A stretch of DNA of 64,000 nucleotides from MW101C3 sp943367595. Its GTDB lineage: Bacteria > Cyanobacteriota > Cyanobacteriia > PCC-6307 > Cyanobiaceae. Position 1 is the first letter of the stretch. Each line of letters begins with the position of its first letter. Position numbers and translations under genes: made by a program. Positions 48,921 to 57,631 of this stretch are shown here, piece by piece. The notes beneath the pieces are model-generated. The model worked only from the letters and a program-made list of their open reading frames with translations, was not told the origin of the DNA and did no database searches. The DNA lies in assembly GCA_943367595.1 (NCBI GenBank), contig CALRJS020000013.1:24943-88942 (forward strand). Direction: 5' to 3'.

Positions 48921-49098
48921 GCAGACAGCAGAGCGAGCAGACTGCAGACCGAGCAGATTTCAGAACGAAGCAGAAACCGCAACGAAGCAGATGCCGGACC
49001 GTGGCAGATACTGGAACAAAGCAGATGCCGGACTGAAGCAGATGTCGAAACGAGCAGATACCGGAGCGAAGCAGATTTCAGATTTCAAGTTGGGCAGA
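48921..49098 (+). repeat. 17-bp iteron-like direct repeats, about ten units
   Basis: The word GCAGA recurs at 48921, 48937, 48953, 48970, 48987, 49004, 49021, 49038, 49054 and 49071, and again at 49094. Spacings are 16-17 bases except the last. The consensus is near GCAGATGCCGGAACGAA, best kept in units 5-8. It is unlike CRISPR because there are no spacers. The regular period suggests direct repeats on neighbouring faces of the helix or slipped-strand expansion. Confidence 0.8.
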
Positions 49099-49165
49099 TT
49101 ACAGGCCAATCGACATTCCAGAGCGCAGTAGGCTCCAGAGCAATGAACAAACAGACAAAGACCAA

Positions 49166-49228
49166 TGAGAGCAGCATCTGATCCATTGAGAGCAGCGCCT
49201 GATCCATTGAGAGCAGCATCTGACCCAT
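49166..49228 (+). repeat. 21-bp tandem repeat, three units
   Basis: Units TGAGAGCAGCATCTGATCCAT start at 49166, 49187 and 49208; they differ at only one or two bases each. The unit shares the AGCAGCATC word with the 17-bp array nearby. Confidence 0.85.
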
Positions 49229-49370
49229 GCAGACGTTTGCTCACACCAGAACTGTCGCCCACCCAGAAGACGATCAAGGCGGAGCATCCACAGGATAAGA
49301 ATGCGGCTCCTCAATCCTTATTCCATGGGTTCTCGCTATGCGCTTGCAGCGTGATAGTTGCCAGGTCCGC

Positions 49371-50597
49371 TCACAGCCAGGCGCTGATCCGGGCGGCGGC
49401 CAGCTCGGCGCCGTCTTCAGTGGCCACCTGCGGGGCGAGCGCCGTCAGGCGTTGCCGCAGGGCAGCGTCGGCCTGCAGCGCCGCCAGCCGCTCCGCCAGG
49501 GCGGCGGCTGAGGGGCGGCCACCACGCCACACCTGGGCGACGCCGAGGCGTTCGGCCCGCCAGGCGTTGTCGAAGTGATCGAGGTTGCGGGGCAGCAGCA
49601 GGGAGGGCAGCCCCTGGCGCAGGCACCAGCCGATCGTGCCGATGCCGCCGGAGTGCACCACCGCCGACAGCCGCTGAAACAGGAGCTGGTAGGGCAGGTA
49701 GCCCATCACCAGCAGGTGCGGACGCGGGGGGATCGCGTCGTGAAACCTACGGGCCGCCACCAGGATCGCCCGCTGACCCAGGGCCTCACTGGCGGCGATC
49801 GCCGTGGCGAAGAAGCGGCCAGGCCGCAGGCGCGCGGTGCCCGCCAGCAGGAACAGCAAGGGCGGCGCGCCTGCTGCCAGAAAACGCTGCAGGGACTCGA
49901 CCCGGGCCGCATCACCCAGGTGGGTGGGCGCGAACCAGCTGAAGCCCAGCACGCTGGTGGCCGCAGGCCAGTCGCGCACCGGCGGCACCAGCAACGGAGA
50001 GGCCAGCAGCAGGTTGGCCAGCGGCGAATGCAGGCCCTCGAACAGCGGATGGCGCCGGTCGCGGGGGGTAAGCCGCCGCCGTTCCGCCAGCACCGGCGCC
50101 AGCGCCAGCCGGCTCACGCCGCGCGCCAGGGCCCGGGCGCCGGACTGCAGGTGCGGGCAGGCGGTTGCGTGGCGCTGCAGCCACTCCAGCCCCGGGTAAA
50201 GGCTGGGGTCCAGGCGGCTGTCCAGGGTGAGGGGCAGCAGGGGGCAGTGAATCCAGGGCTTGCCGGAGCGGGCCGCCACCGCCGGCCCGAAGAAGGCCAG
50301 CTGCGACCCCAGCACCAGATCGCTGTGCGGTGCCAGGGCGCTCAGCACCTCCACCTCGAGGCGCAGCCGCCGCCGCGACAGGAAGCGGCCGGCGTCAGCG
50401 GCAGAGCCCGCCGCGCCACCGGCGGGGTCTGGATCGAGGTAATGCACCGGCAGGCCGAGGCTTTCGGCCGCCGCCCGGTGGCGCGACTCGGTGGCCAGCA
50501 GCGGCGCCTGCCCCCTCCGCTCCAGGGCGCGGGCCAGGGCCAGCATCGGGAAGATGTCCCCGTAGGTGCCCTTGGCGATGATCAGGGGCCGCCCCAT
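49371..50597 (-). CDS. GT1/GT28-type glycosyltransferase
   Basis: This 408-residue protein has the GT-B fold of UDP-glycosyltransferases. The N-terminus IIAKGTYGDIFPMLALARAL is the Gly-rich acceptor-side loop. The donor-binding C-terminal region is LSAVVHSGGIGTIGWCLRQG followed by LPSLLLPRNLDHFDNAWRAE, the usual HSGGxGT and D-N/Q pair. MGT-like enzymes glycosylate lipids, sterols or secondary metabolites; the acceptor is unknown. Starts at the ATG at 50597, divergent from the molybdoenzyme gene. Confidence 0.87.
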   Translation of the reverse strand: MGRPLIIAKGTYGDIFPMLALARALERRGQAPLLATESRHRAAAESLGLPVHYLDPDPAGGAAGSAADAGRFLSRRRLRLEVEVLSALAPHSDLVLGSQLAFFGPAVAARSGKPWIHCPLLPLTLDSRLDPSLYPGLEWLQRHATACPHLQSGARALARGVSRLALAPVLAERRRLTPRDRRHPLFEGLHSPLANLLLASPLLVPPVRDWPAATSVLGFSWFAPTHLGDAARVESLQRFLAAGAPPLLFLLAGTARLRPGRFFATAIAASEALGQRAILVAARRFHDAIPPRPHLLVMGYLPYQLLFQRLSAVVHSGGIGTIGWCLRQGLPSLLLPRNLDHFDNAWRAERLGVAQVWRGGRPSAAALAERLAALQADAALRQRLTALAPQVATEDGAELAAARISAWL

Positions 50598-50620
50598 CGT
50601 TCAGACCTTCAAGCGAACGG

Positions 50621-50680
50621 GCAAGCAGAGCTCCAGGCAGGCAAGCTGAGCTCCAGGCAGGCAAGCCAACGGGCAGGCAA
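50621..50680 (+). repeat. 20-bp tandem repeat in the divergent intergenic region
   Basis: GCAAGCAGAGCTCCAGGCAG (50621-50640) and GCAAGCTGAGCTCCAGGCAG (50641-50660) differ at one base. A shortened third unit follows (GCAAGCCAACGGGCAG). It lies between two divergent genes and could influence both promoters. Confidence 0.75.
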
Positions 50681-50758
50681 GACGGCCGAGGAGGCTCCAT
50701 GCCAGCACGGCCGCCGCCGCACCCGCCAAAGTGGACATTCCTCAGGCGCTGGCTTGGT

Positions 50759-53026
50759 ATGGAGCCCGGCAACGACCCTTCCGCAGCGAATTCAGCCCTC
50801 CCGACCAGCGGCGGCGGCTGGCCGCTGGTCGACGGCTGGGCAAAGGCCACCCTTTCGCCCCGCGGCCCCCTGCTCTGGCAGACGCTGCTGCACAAGAGCG
50901 CCTGTCTGTCCTGCGCCTGGGGCACGGGCGGCCAGAACGGTGGCTTCACCGACGAGCTGGGCGAGCCGCTGCAGCGCTGCCTCAAGAGCGTGGAGGCGAT
51001 CGCGGCAGAACTGCAGCCGGCGGTGCCGGAGGGGGTGTTCGCCGAGCGCAGCCTGGCGATGCTGCAGCAGCTGAGTTCGCTCGAGGCCGACCGGCTCGGC
51101 CGGCTCAGCCATCCACTGATCCTGCGTGAGGGCCGCAGCCACTACGAGCGCCTCGGCTGGGACGACGTGTTCGAGCTGGCCGACGCCGCCTTCCGCCGCC
51201 CACCGGAGCGGGTGGCCTCCTATAGCTCCGGCCGCTCCTCCAACGAGGCCGCCTACCTGCTGCAGCTGTTGCTGCGGGCGATGGGCTCCAACAACCTGGC
51301 CGACTGCTCCGATCTCTGCCATGCCCCCTCCACCGTGGGGCTGGGCGAGGTGTTCGGCTCGGGCACCTCGATGGTGAGCCTCGAAAGCCTGCAGCAGTCC
51401 GACTGCGTGGTGCTGGTGGGCTCCAATGCCCCCGCCAACCACCCGCGGCTGATGAACGAGCTGATCCGCCTGCGTGAACGCGGCGGCAGCGTGATCGTGA
51501 TCAACCCTGTGCTGGAGGTGGGGCTGCTGAAGTTCGGCTCGCCGGCCTTTCCGATCAAGTCGATGCTGCGGGGCTCGGCGATCGCCTCGCTGTTCCTGCA
51601 GCCGGTGCCCGGCTCCGACACCGCCGTGTTCCTGGGCCTGCAGAAGGCGCTGCTGGAAGCGGGCCAGGTGCGCCACGACTTCCTGCGCGACCACACCGAA
51701 GGCTCCGAGGCGGTGCTGGAGCAGCTGCGCGCCACCCCGTGGGAGGCGATCACCGCCTGCTGCGGCCTCAGCCGCGAGGAACTCAGCCACACCGCCGCCG
51801 TGATCGGCCGCTCCAAAGGCGTGGTGTTCGCCTGGGCGATGGGCATCACCCACCACAGCAACGGCACCACCAACGTGCACGCGATCGCCAACACGGCGCT
51901 GCTGAGCGGCAACGCCGGCAAGCCCGGGGCCGGCACCATGCCGATCCGCGGCCACTCCAACGTGCAGGGCTTCGGCTCGATGGGCGTCACGGTGAAGCTG
52001 CGGGCCGAGATGCAGCAGGCGCTGGAACGGCTGCTGGGCCGCCCGCTCAGCCGCGTGCCCGGCTACGACACCCGCGCCCTGATCGCCGCCGCCGGCGCCG
52101 GTGCGGTGGACACCCTGCTGTGCCTGGGCGGCAACCTCTGGGGCGCCAACCCGGATTCCAGCGAGGCCAAGCAGGCGCTCGGCCGCATCGACACGATCTT
52201 CTACCTGGCCACCAAGCCCAACCAGGGGCACTTCCACGGGCTGGGGCGGCGCCGCACCCTGGTGCTGCCGGTGTTCAACCGCTTCGAAACACCCCACGCC
52301 ACCACCACCGAATCGGGCAACAACTTCGTGCGCTTCAACGATCCGGGCCGCTCGCACCTGAAGCACGCCGACCTGATCAGCGAGCTGGGCTTCCTGGCCG
52401 AGCTGGCCCGGCGGCGGCTGGGCGACGATCCGGTCGACTGGGGCCGCCTGCAGGATCCCGTGTACGTGCGCGAGCTGATCGCCCGCACCGTACCGGGCTA
52501 CGGCGCGATCGCCACGATCGATGCCACCAAGCGCGAATTCAGCGTGGCGGGGCGGGTGTTCGAGCAGCCCAGCTTCCCCACGCCGTCGGGGAAAGCACGG
52601 ATGGAGCCCACACCCCTGCCGGCGCTGACGCTGCCTGAGCCGGCCCATTTCGGCGGCCTGGCGCCGGGGGAAGCGGGCCTGGTGCTGGCCCTGATCACCG
52701 CCCGCAGCTACGCCCAGCACAACACCGTGGTGTACAAGCCGGGCGATGCCTACCGCGGCATGCCGCACCGCAACACCATCCTGATGAACCGGGGCGATCT
52801 GGCCCGCTGCGGCCTGCGCGCCCACCAGCGCGTGACCGTGCAGGGTGAAGCCGGCGCACTCAGCGATGTGGAAGTGATTCCCGGCGAGATCCGCGCCGGC
52901 GCCGGGCTGATGTTCTACCCAGAGGTGAACGCGATCTTCCGCGCCGCCATCGACCACCGCAGCGGCACGCCGGCCTTCAAGCGGGTGCCGGTGCTGGTGC
53001 GCAGCGGACCCGCCGCTACGGGCTAG
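50759..53026 (+). CDS. FdhF/YdeP-family molybdopterin oxidoreductase
   Basis: This 755-residue protein belongs to the formate-dehydrogenase-alpha-like FdhF/YdeP group of DMSO-reductase superfamily enzymes. Visible signatures are KSACLSCAWGTGGQNGGFTD at the start, the cofactor-binding SSGRSSNEAAYLLQLLLRAM, LVGSNAPANHPRLMNEL, GMGxTHHxNG-like AMGITHHSNGTTNVHAIANT and C-terminal HNTVVYKPGDAYRGMPHRNT. These enzymes carry bis-MGD molybdenum and usually lack a classic N-terminal FeS cluster. The real reaction is unknown. An upstream in-frame start at 50699 is possible. Genes moaB, moaA and mobA in the same window fit its cofactor need. Confidence 0.88.
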   Translation: MEPGNDPSAANSALPTSGGGWPLVDGWAKATLSPRGPLLWQTLLHKSACLSCAWGTGGQNGGFTDELGEPLQRCLKSVEAIAAELQPAVPEGVFAERSLAMLQQLSSLEADRLGRLSHPLILREGRSHYERLGWDDVFELADAAFRRPPERVASYSSGRSSNEAAYLLQLLLRAMGSNNLADCSDLCHAPSTVGLGEVFGSGTSMVSLESLQQSDCVVLVGSNAPANHPRLMNELIRLRERGGSVIVINPVLEVGLLKFGSPAFPIKSMLRGSAIASLFLQPVPGSDTAVFLGLQKALLEAGQVRHDFLRDHTEGSEAVLEQLRATPWEAITACCGLSREELSHTAAVIGRSKGVVFAWAMGITHHSNGTTNVHAIANTALLSGNAGKPGAGTMPIRGHSNVQGFGSMGVTVKLRAEMQQALERLLGRPLSRVPGYDTRALIAAAGAGAVDTLLCLGGNLWGANPDSSEAKQALGRIDTIFYLATKPNQGHFHGLGRRRTLVLPVFNRFETPHATTTESGNNFVRFNDPGRSHLKHADLISELGFLAELARRRLGDDPVDWGRLQDPVYVRELIARTVPGYGAIATIDATKREFSVAGRVFEQPSFPTPSGKARMEPTPLPALTLPEPAHFGGLAPGEAGLVLALITARSYAQHNTVVYKPGDAYRGMPHRNTILMNRGDLARCGLRAHQRVTVQGEAGALSDVEVIPGEIRAGAGLMFYPEVNAIFRAAIDHRSGTPAFKRVPVLVRSGPAATG

Positions 53027-54407
53027 GGCAGAGGCGGGTGGAGGCGATCCGCTCGGCTTCCACCAGCCCGGCGGCGCGGCGCACCTCCGCCTCGCGGGCC
53101 TCAAGGACGGTGCGGTGCAGCGGCTCCCCCATGGCCTGGCGCAGCAGGGCACTGGCCGCAAACGCCGCCGCGGCCTGCTCCAGGGTCGCAGGGAGGCGCG
53201 GAGCCTGGGCGCCGTCTGCGGTGTGCTCTGGATCGCCCACCACCGGCGGCGGCAGCGGATGGGGATGGGGGTGGCGCAGGGCCGCGTCGATCACCGCCAG
53301 CACCGCGCCCACCAGCAGATAGGGGTTGGCGCTCAGATCGGCGACCTTCAGCTCCAGATGGGCCGGCTCCCCTTCCAGCCCGGCCGGGATCAGGCGCAGG
53401 GCCGCCTCACGGTTCTCGACCCCCCACACCTGGAACGGCGCCGCCCAGCGGCTGGGGATCAGCCGCCGGTAGGAGATCTCCAGGGCGCAGGCCAGCGGCA
53501 GCAGCGCCGGCAGCTCGCGCAGCAGCCCGGCCAGCAGGGCTTCACCAGCGCCGCTGAGGCCAGCCACCCCCTCACCGCCGCTGAGCAGCGGCAGGCCGCC
53601 GCGGCACACACTCAGGTGCAGGTGGCCGCCATTGCCGACCCGGTCGGCCGTCACCACCGGGCTGAAACTGCACAGCCAGCCGAAGCGCTGCGTGACCCGC
53701 TGAATCAGCAGCCGCGCCACCACCAGCTGGTCTGCCGCCGCCAGCGGTGGGGCCGGGGCCATGGAGAGCTCGAACTGGCCATCGCCATACTCCGGATGCA
53801 GCTGGAGCCAGTCGAGTCCAGCGGCATCGAGCGCCTCGGCCAGCGCGTTGAGGTAGTCGAGGCCGGCCACCAGCCGATCGGCGCCGTAGGGGCCGCCGGG
53901 CACAGCGGCGCTCCACGCTCCCGCCGCCGCCTCAGGCGGCGCCACCATCCACTCGATCTCGAAGCCGGCCTGCACCTGCAGGTCCTGGGCCGCAAGGGTG
54001 TCCTGCCAGCGGCGCGCAAACACACGCTGATCGGCGGCGTAGGGCGCGCCATCGCGTTCGTAGCGCTCGCCCGCCGGCCAGGCCCAGCCGGCGGGGCCAT
54101 CGAGCAGGCGCAGGCTTTCCATCGCCGGCACCAGGCGCAGATCGCCGTCGGGCCTGGCCAGCGACTGGAGCGGATCAACCAGCCCGGTGGGGCCGAACGC
54201 ATCGGCCACCGGCGAGAAACCCACCCCATCGCTCGCCACCAGCGGCAGCCGCCGCAGCGGCACGGCCTTGACCAGCGCCGAGCCGGCATGGTTCACAAAA
54301 GTGACCGCCACCTGGCGCACGCCCCGCTCACGCAGGGAGGGCAGCAGCTGCATCGCGTGGGCTGCCGCTGCCTCCCGTTGCGCCCGGCTGCGTAGGGGGG
54401 TGGGCAC
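53016..54407 (-). CDS. Glutamine-synthetase-family protein
   Basis: This 463-residue protein has the beta-grasp N-domain (VAVTFVNHAGSALVKAVPLR) and the catalytic GS fold. It shows AGFEIEWMV with metal ligand Glu, LHPEYGDGQFELSMAPAPPL, the NGGHLHLSVCRGG substrate loop, and GVENREAALRLIPAG with the catalytic Arg. It differs from true GlnA in length and in the ATP-loop sequence. It therefore more likely ligates glutamate to another amine, as in PuuA/GlnT-like enzymes. Its 3' end overlaps the molybdoenzyme gene by 11 bases on the opposite strand. Confidence 0.85.
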   Translation of the reverse strand: MPTPLRSRAQREAAAAHAMQLLPSLRERGVRQVAVTFVNHAGSALVKAVPLRRLPLVASDGVGFSPVADAFGPTGLVDPLQSLARPDGDLRLVPAMESLRLLDGPAGWAWPAGERYERDGAPYAADQRVFARRWQDTLAAQDLQVQAGFEIEWMVAPPEAAAGAWSAAVPGGPYGADRLVAGLDYLNALAEALDAAGLDWLQLHPEYGDGQFELSMAPAPPLAAADQLVVARLLIQRVTQRFGWLCSFSPVVTADRVGNGGHLHLSVCRGGLPLLSGGEGVAGLSGAGEALLAGLLRELPALLPLACALEISYRRLIPSRWAAPFQVWGVENREAALRLIPAGLEGEPAHLELKVADLSANPYLLVGAVLAVIDAALRHPHPHPLPPPVVGDPEHTADGAQAPRLPATLEQAAAAFAASALLRQAMGEPLHRTVLEAREAEVRRAAGLVEAERIASTRLCPSP

Positions 54408-54537
54408 GGTCCAGACCTAAGCAACCCCCATCCTCGCCCGCGCCTGAGGCAGCGCCGGGCGTGACCTGCGGCGGCGCCGGGCCGTCAAACAGAGCTGCAG
54501 ACGCGGCCAAGCCGTTGCCCCCGGCGTGGTCGGAGCC

Positions 54538-54624
54538 ATGCGGGTGGCCGTCGGTATGGCCGCGGCCGTTGGGGTGGCCCTCGGTATCGCCGTGATCAGC
54601 ATGGTGTCCGGCAGCCGCTGCTGA
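54538..54624 (+). CDS. Possible 28-residue hydrophobic peptide
   Basis: An ATG-initiated frame encodes RVAVGMAAAVGVALGIAVIS plus a short polar tail ending in SRC. It would form one transmembrane helix. The same bases form a loose repeat of GGTGGCC-TCGGTAT (54544 and 54573), so the reading frame may be a by-product of repeat expansion. It is included only as a candidate small gene. Confidence 0.2.
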   Translation: MRVAVGMAAAVGVALGIAVISMVSGSRC

Positions 54625-54681
54625 TTCCTGGCGGTAGCCGCCGCTGTTCCGTTCGGGCGGCCGCCCGCCCCTGTTGATCCC

Positions 54682-55269
54682 ATGCCCTCCACCGCCCTGC
54701 TCCTGGTCGATGTCCAGAACGGCACCTGTGGCGTGCCGCCCGGTGACACGGGCACCAGCGAGCGGCCGGCCGGCTTCGATCAGCACTTTCAGGCGGCGGT
54801 GCTGCCCCAGCTGCGCCTGGCGCTCGGCCATGCCCGGCAGACCGGCCTGGAAGTGATCCACACCGTGATCGCCAACCTCACCGCCGATGGCCGCGACCGC
54901 AGCCTCGACTACAAGCGCTCGGGCCTGGGCTTCGCGCCGGGCAGCTGGGAGGCCCAGGTGATCGCCCCGCTGGCCCCACTGGCCGATGAGCTGGTGCTGC
55001 CGAAAAGCTCCTCGTCGCCGTTCAACTCCACCAACCTCGACTACCTCCTGCGCAACATCGGCATCACCGAGCTGGTGGTGGCAGGCCTGCTCACGGATCA
55101 ATGCATCGACCACACCGTGAAAGATGCGGCCGATCGCGGCTACCTCGTGACCTGCCTGATCGACGCCTGCATGGCCGAATCGGCGGAGCGCCACCGGGCC
55201 GCGCTGAGCTGCTTCCGTGGCTACGGGCGGCTGTGCACGGTGGCGGAGTTCATCACCACCTCAGCCTGA
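54682..55269 (+). CDS. Isochorismatase-type cysteine hydrolase
   Basis: This 195-residue protein has the catalytic triad of the isochorismatase superfamily: Asp in ALLLVDVQN, Lys in LVLPKSSSSPF and Cys in GLLTDQCIDHTVKD. Members hydrolyse isochorismate, nicotinamide, N-carbamoyl amines or similar compounds, and sequence alone does not select among them. It ends with a normal C-terminal helix. No partner genes point to a pathway. Confidence 0.9.
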   Translation: MPSTALLLVDVQNGTCGVPPGDTGTSERPAGFDQHFQAAVLPQLRLALGHARQTGLEVIHTVIANLTADGRDRSLDYKRSGLGFAPGSWEAQVIAPLAPLADELVLPKSSSSPFNSTNLDYLLRNIGITELVVAGLLTDQCIDHTVKDAADRGYLVTCLIDACMAESAERHRAALSCFRGYGRLCTVAEFITTSA

Positions 55270-55555
55270 AGTCAGGCCCGAGCCTCTGGGCACACTCCGC
55301 TCCCCTGGGATCACCCCATCACTCGGGCAACGCACCGGGAACCCTTGAGGTGGCCCGCCTGAATCCACCGCTGGCTCGGAATCCAACCGCTGGTTCGCAC
55401 CACAGACGCCCCCCTGTCGAGAGGAAACGCAACGAAAGGGGGACGAAGCAGGTGTTCAGACTAGTCTCAGAAAAGACACCAGATGAGCAGACGGTTCTGG
55501 GCATCGGCTCAGGGTTCTGCTGCTCGGGGTTCTGTTCGTTCGCACGTGGCACGCC

Positions 55556-57564
55556 ATGGCCGGCCGCGACGTTGGTTCCATCCTTGCTGCCCGGCGGCCC
55601 ACCGCCGCCTTGCGCCGAGCGGCGGCGACACACGGTCCATCAGCACGCGGACCGTCAGCACGCGGCCAATCGGCACGCAGAGCGTCGGCTTCCAGAGGAT
55701 CCACGTCTCCGGCTGAGGCGGGGATCGCCCTGTCGATGGCGGTGCTGGCCATCTTCGCCATCAGCCTCGGCGTGGCCACCTCGATCACGATCGCGGTGAA
55801 CAGCCGGCTCTCCTCGACCCGCCTCAATGACAGCCGCGAAGCCCGTGAGGCGGCGGAAGCCGGCATGGCGATCGTGATCAGTGAGCTCAACAGGCGGGAG
55901 AACCGCAAGCTGCTCGTGGCCGATGTGCCGGTGAACAGCTGGAGCACCGCCGACTTCAAACTGCGCAACCCCTGCGCCCCCTCCACCCCACCGACCGCTG
56001 CCGCCGTCGCCTTCCGCAACAACACGGTGCACACGATCACCGGCAGCGGCGGCGACCGCCAGTTCGTGCTCAAGACCGTGGCGCTCAAGAACTTCAACCG
56101 CAACGCCCGCTTCACCAGTTCCAGCGACTCCGGCGGCCCCGGTGGCAGCGCCGGCATCAGCGCCGGCAGCTTCAACGACGGCATGGTGAACCTCACCCGC
56201 GCTCCCGGCACCGACCCCCACAGCCGCAACGTGGGCTACATCGAGCTCACGGTGGAAGGGCGCGTGATCCGGAACGGCAACCAGGTGGCCGCCGCTCGCA
56301 TCACCCGGGAGTTCCAGGTGGTGCCCAAGTGCTGCAATCTCTCCTTCGGAGCCCCCGGCAGCGCCCACGGCAGCGACAACCGCTTCTGCAGCGAAAGCTT
56401 CCCCCGCATCCTGCTGGGCCTCAACGGCGGCGGTTTCAGCGCCCCCGGCAGTGCCCAGCAGATCCGGGTGCAGAACGCCGATGGCAGCACCAGCGCCAGC
56501 CGGCCCAGCAACGTGCTCTGTTTCACCACCAACCGCGCCTACTGCGGCCCCAACCCGCTGCCCCAGAGCATCGATGGCGTGCCGATCCAGCCGATCGAGA
56601 TCTCCCTGCCCTCCCTGCCCCAGTACCCGCTCGATCCACTGCCCGCCACCGGCATGACGATCGTGTCCAACTCGGCGGCGAACAGCAACACGGCGACGAA
56701 CGCCAAGGACTACCTGCGCGTCAACGCCGCAGGCCAGGTGGAGCTCTGCAACGTGCAGGACAACAACCTCCTGACCGCTGCCCAGGGCGCCACGGGTGAA
56801 CCCAACCTGCCCGCCGCCTTCGTGGCCAGCAGCTGCAGCAGCGCCATCAACAGCTACTGCACCGCCACCGATGCGGGCACCCCCCAGGCGGCCTATCACT
56901 GCCGCATCCGCAAGCTGGAGGTGAGCGACGACACCGTGAACGACGGCGAACCCAACCGCAAGCAGAACAACAGCTTCTTCGTCGACACGTCGCGCGGGCC
57001 GATCTACCTGTATTTCAACGCCGCCTGGAATCCCGCCAGCCCGGTGGCCTGGAGCACCGCCCGCACCGATGCCCAGAACCGCACCAGCACCAACATCGGC
57101 GTGGTGCTGGTGGACAACTGGGACGACGGCCAGATCCAGCACCTGCACTGCAGCAGCCCCAGCGACGGCACGCCCTGCAACCGCAAGGCCCTGCCGGATC
57201 AGTCGTCACGCGCCGGCTTCTTCAGCGATCAGAACATCGTGCTGGCGGTGGGCGATGACGGCTTCATGCGCGATGTGTTCACCTACCTGCCCTACGGAGA
57301 GCTCAACCTCCGCCCCGATCCCGACAGCACCAACAACGCCTTCGGGCTGCCCAACTTCCGCGGCTCCTCCTGGCTGGATCGCCTCACCATGGGCAGCAGC
57401 GCCCGGCCCAACAACTCCACCCAGTTCGCCGTGCCACCGCCGTGCTCTCTTTCTTCGGTGCGGGCAACTCGCTGGAAGCGCCCTTCGGCCCGCTGATCTT
57501 CGACTGGGTCGCCCGCAGCGTCACCTCCAATTGCCTGTTCGGATACCGGAGACGCTGCGGATGA
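55556..57564 (+). pseudogene. PilX-like pilus assembly protein, frameshifted near the C-terminus
   Basis: A PilX-type minor pilin N-terminus is clear: EAGIALSMAVLAIFAISLGV, then LNDSREAREAAEAGM. The long C-terminal domain has several Cys pairs (VVPKCCNLSF, LCFTTNRAYCGPN). The frame ends at 57496, but from about 57436 the next frame continues with TAVLSFFGAGNSLEAPFGPL and WVARSVTSNCLFGYRRRCG to a TGA at 57564, so a single-base indel near 57435 is likely. The first 45 codons from the ATG at 55556 cover a 15-bp repeat, so the true start may be further downstream. The family helps assemble type IV pili. Confidence 0.65.
55630..55689 (+). repeat. 15-bp tandem repeat, four units, in the pilX leader
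   Basis: Units start at 55630, 55645, 55660 and 55675 with consensus ACGCGGxCCGTCAGC. If translated they give an SARGP-like five-residue repeat. This is a second locus with a 15-base period, like the one ahead of amylosucrase. Confidence 0.75.
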
Positions 57565-57631
57565 CAGCTGTGGCTGATGGCTTTGGCGGCGGCAAAGCCG
57601 GTGCACGGGCGCGCGGCACCGCTGAGGGCGC

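Larger units (their letters stand above)
48732..49370. other. 640-bp repeat-rich region upstream of sps
   Basis: No gene is supported. It contains a 17-bp periodic repeat at 48921-49098 and a 21-bp triplicate at 49166-49228, both listed separately. Bases 48732-48890 and 49240-49370 hold no recognisable element. The sps promoter must lie here, upstream of 48731. Confidence 0.4.

Noticed and set aside
48921..49228. CRISPR array
   Set aside because: Repeats are 16-21 bp and directly adjacent, with no unique spacers and no cas genes nearby.
50792..53161. Minus-strand open frame opposite the FdhF-type enzyme
   Set aside because: Antisense shadow with low-complexity composition; the plus-strand gene is clearly homologous.
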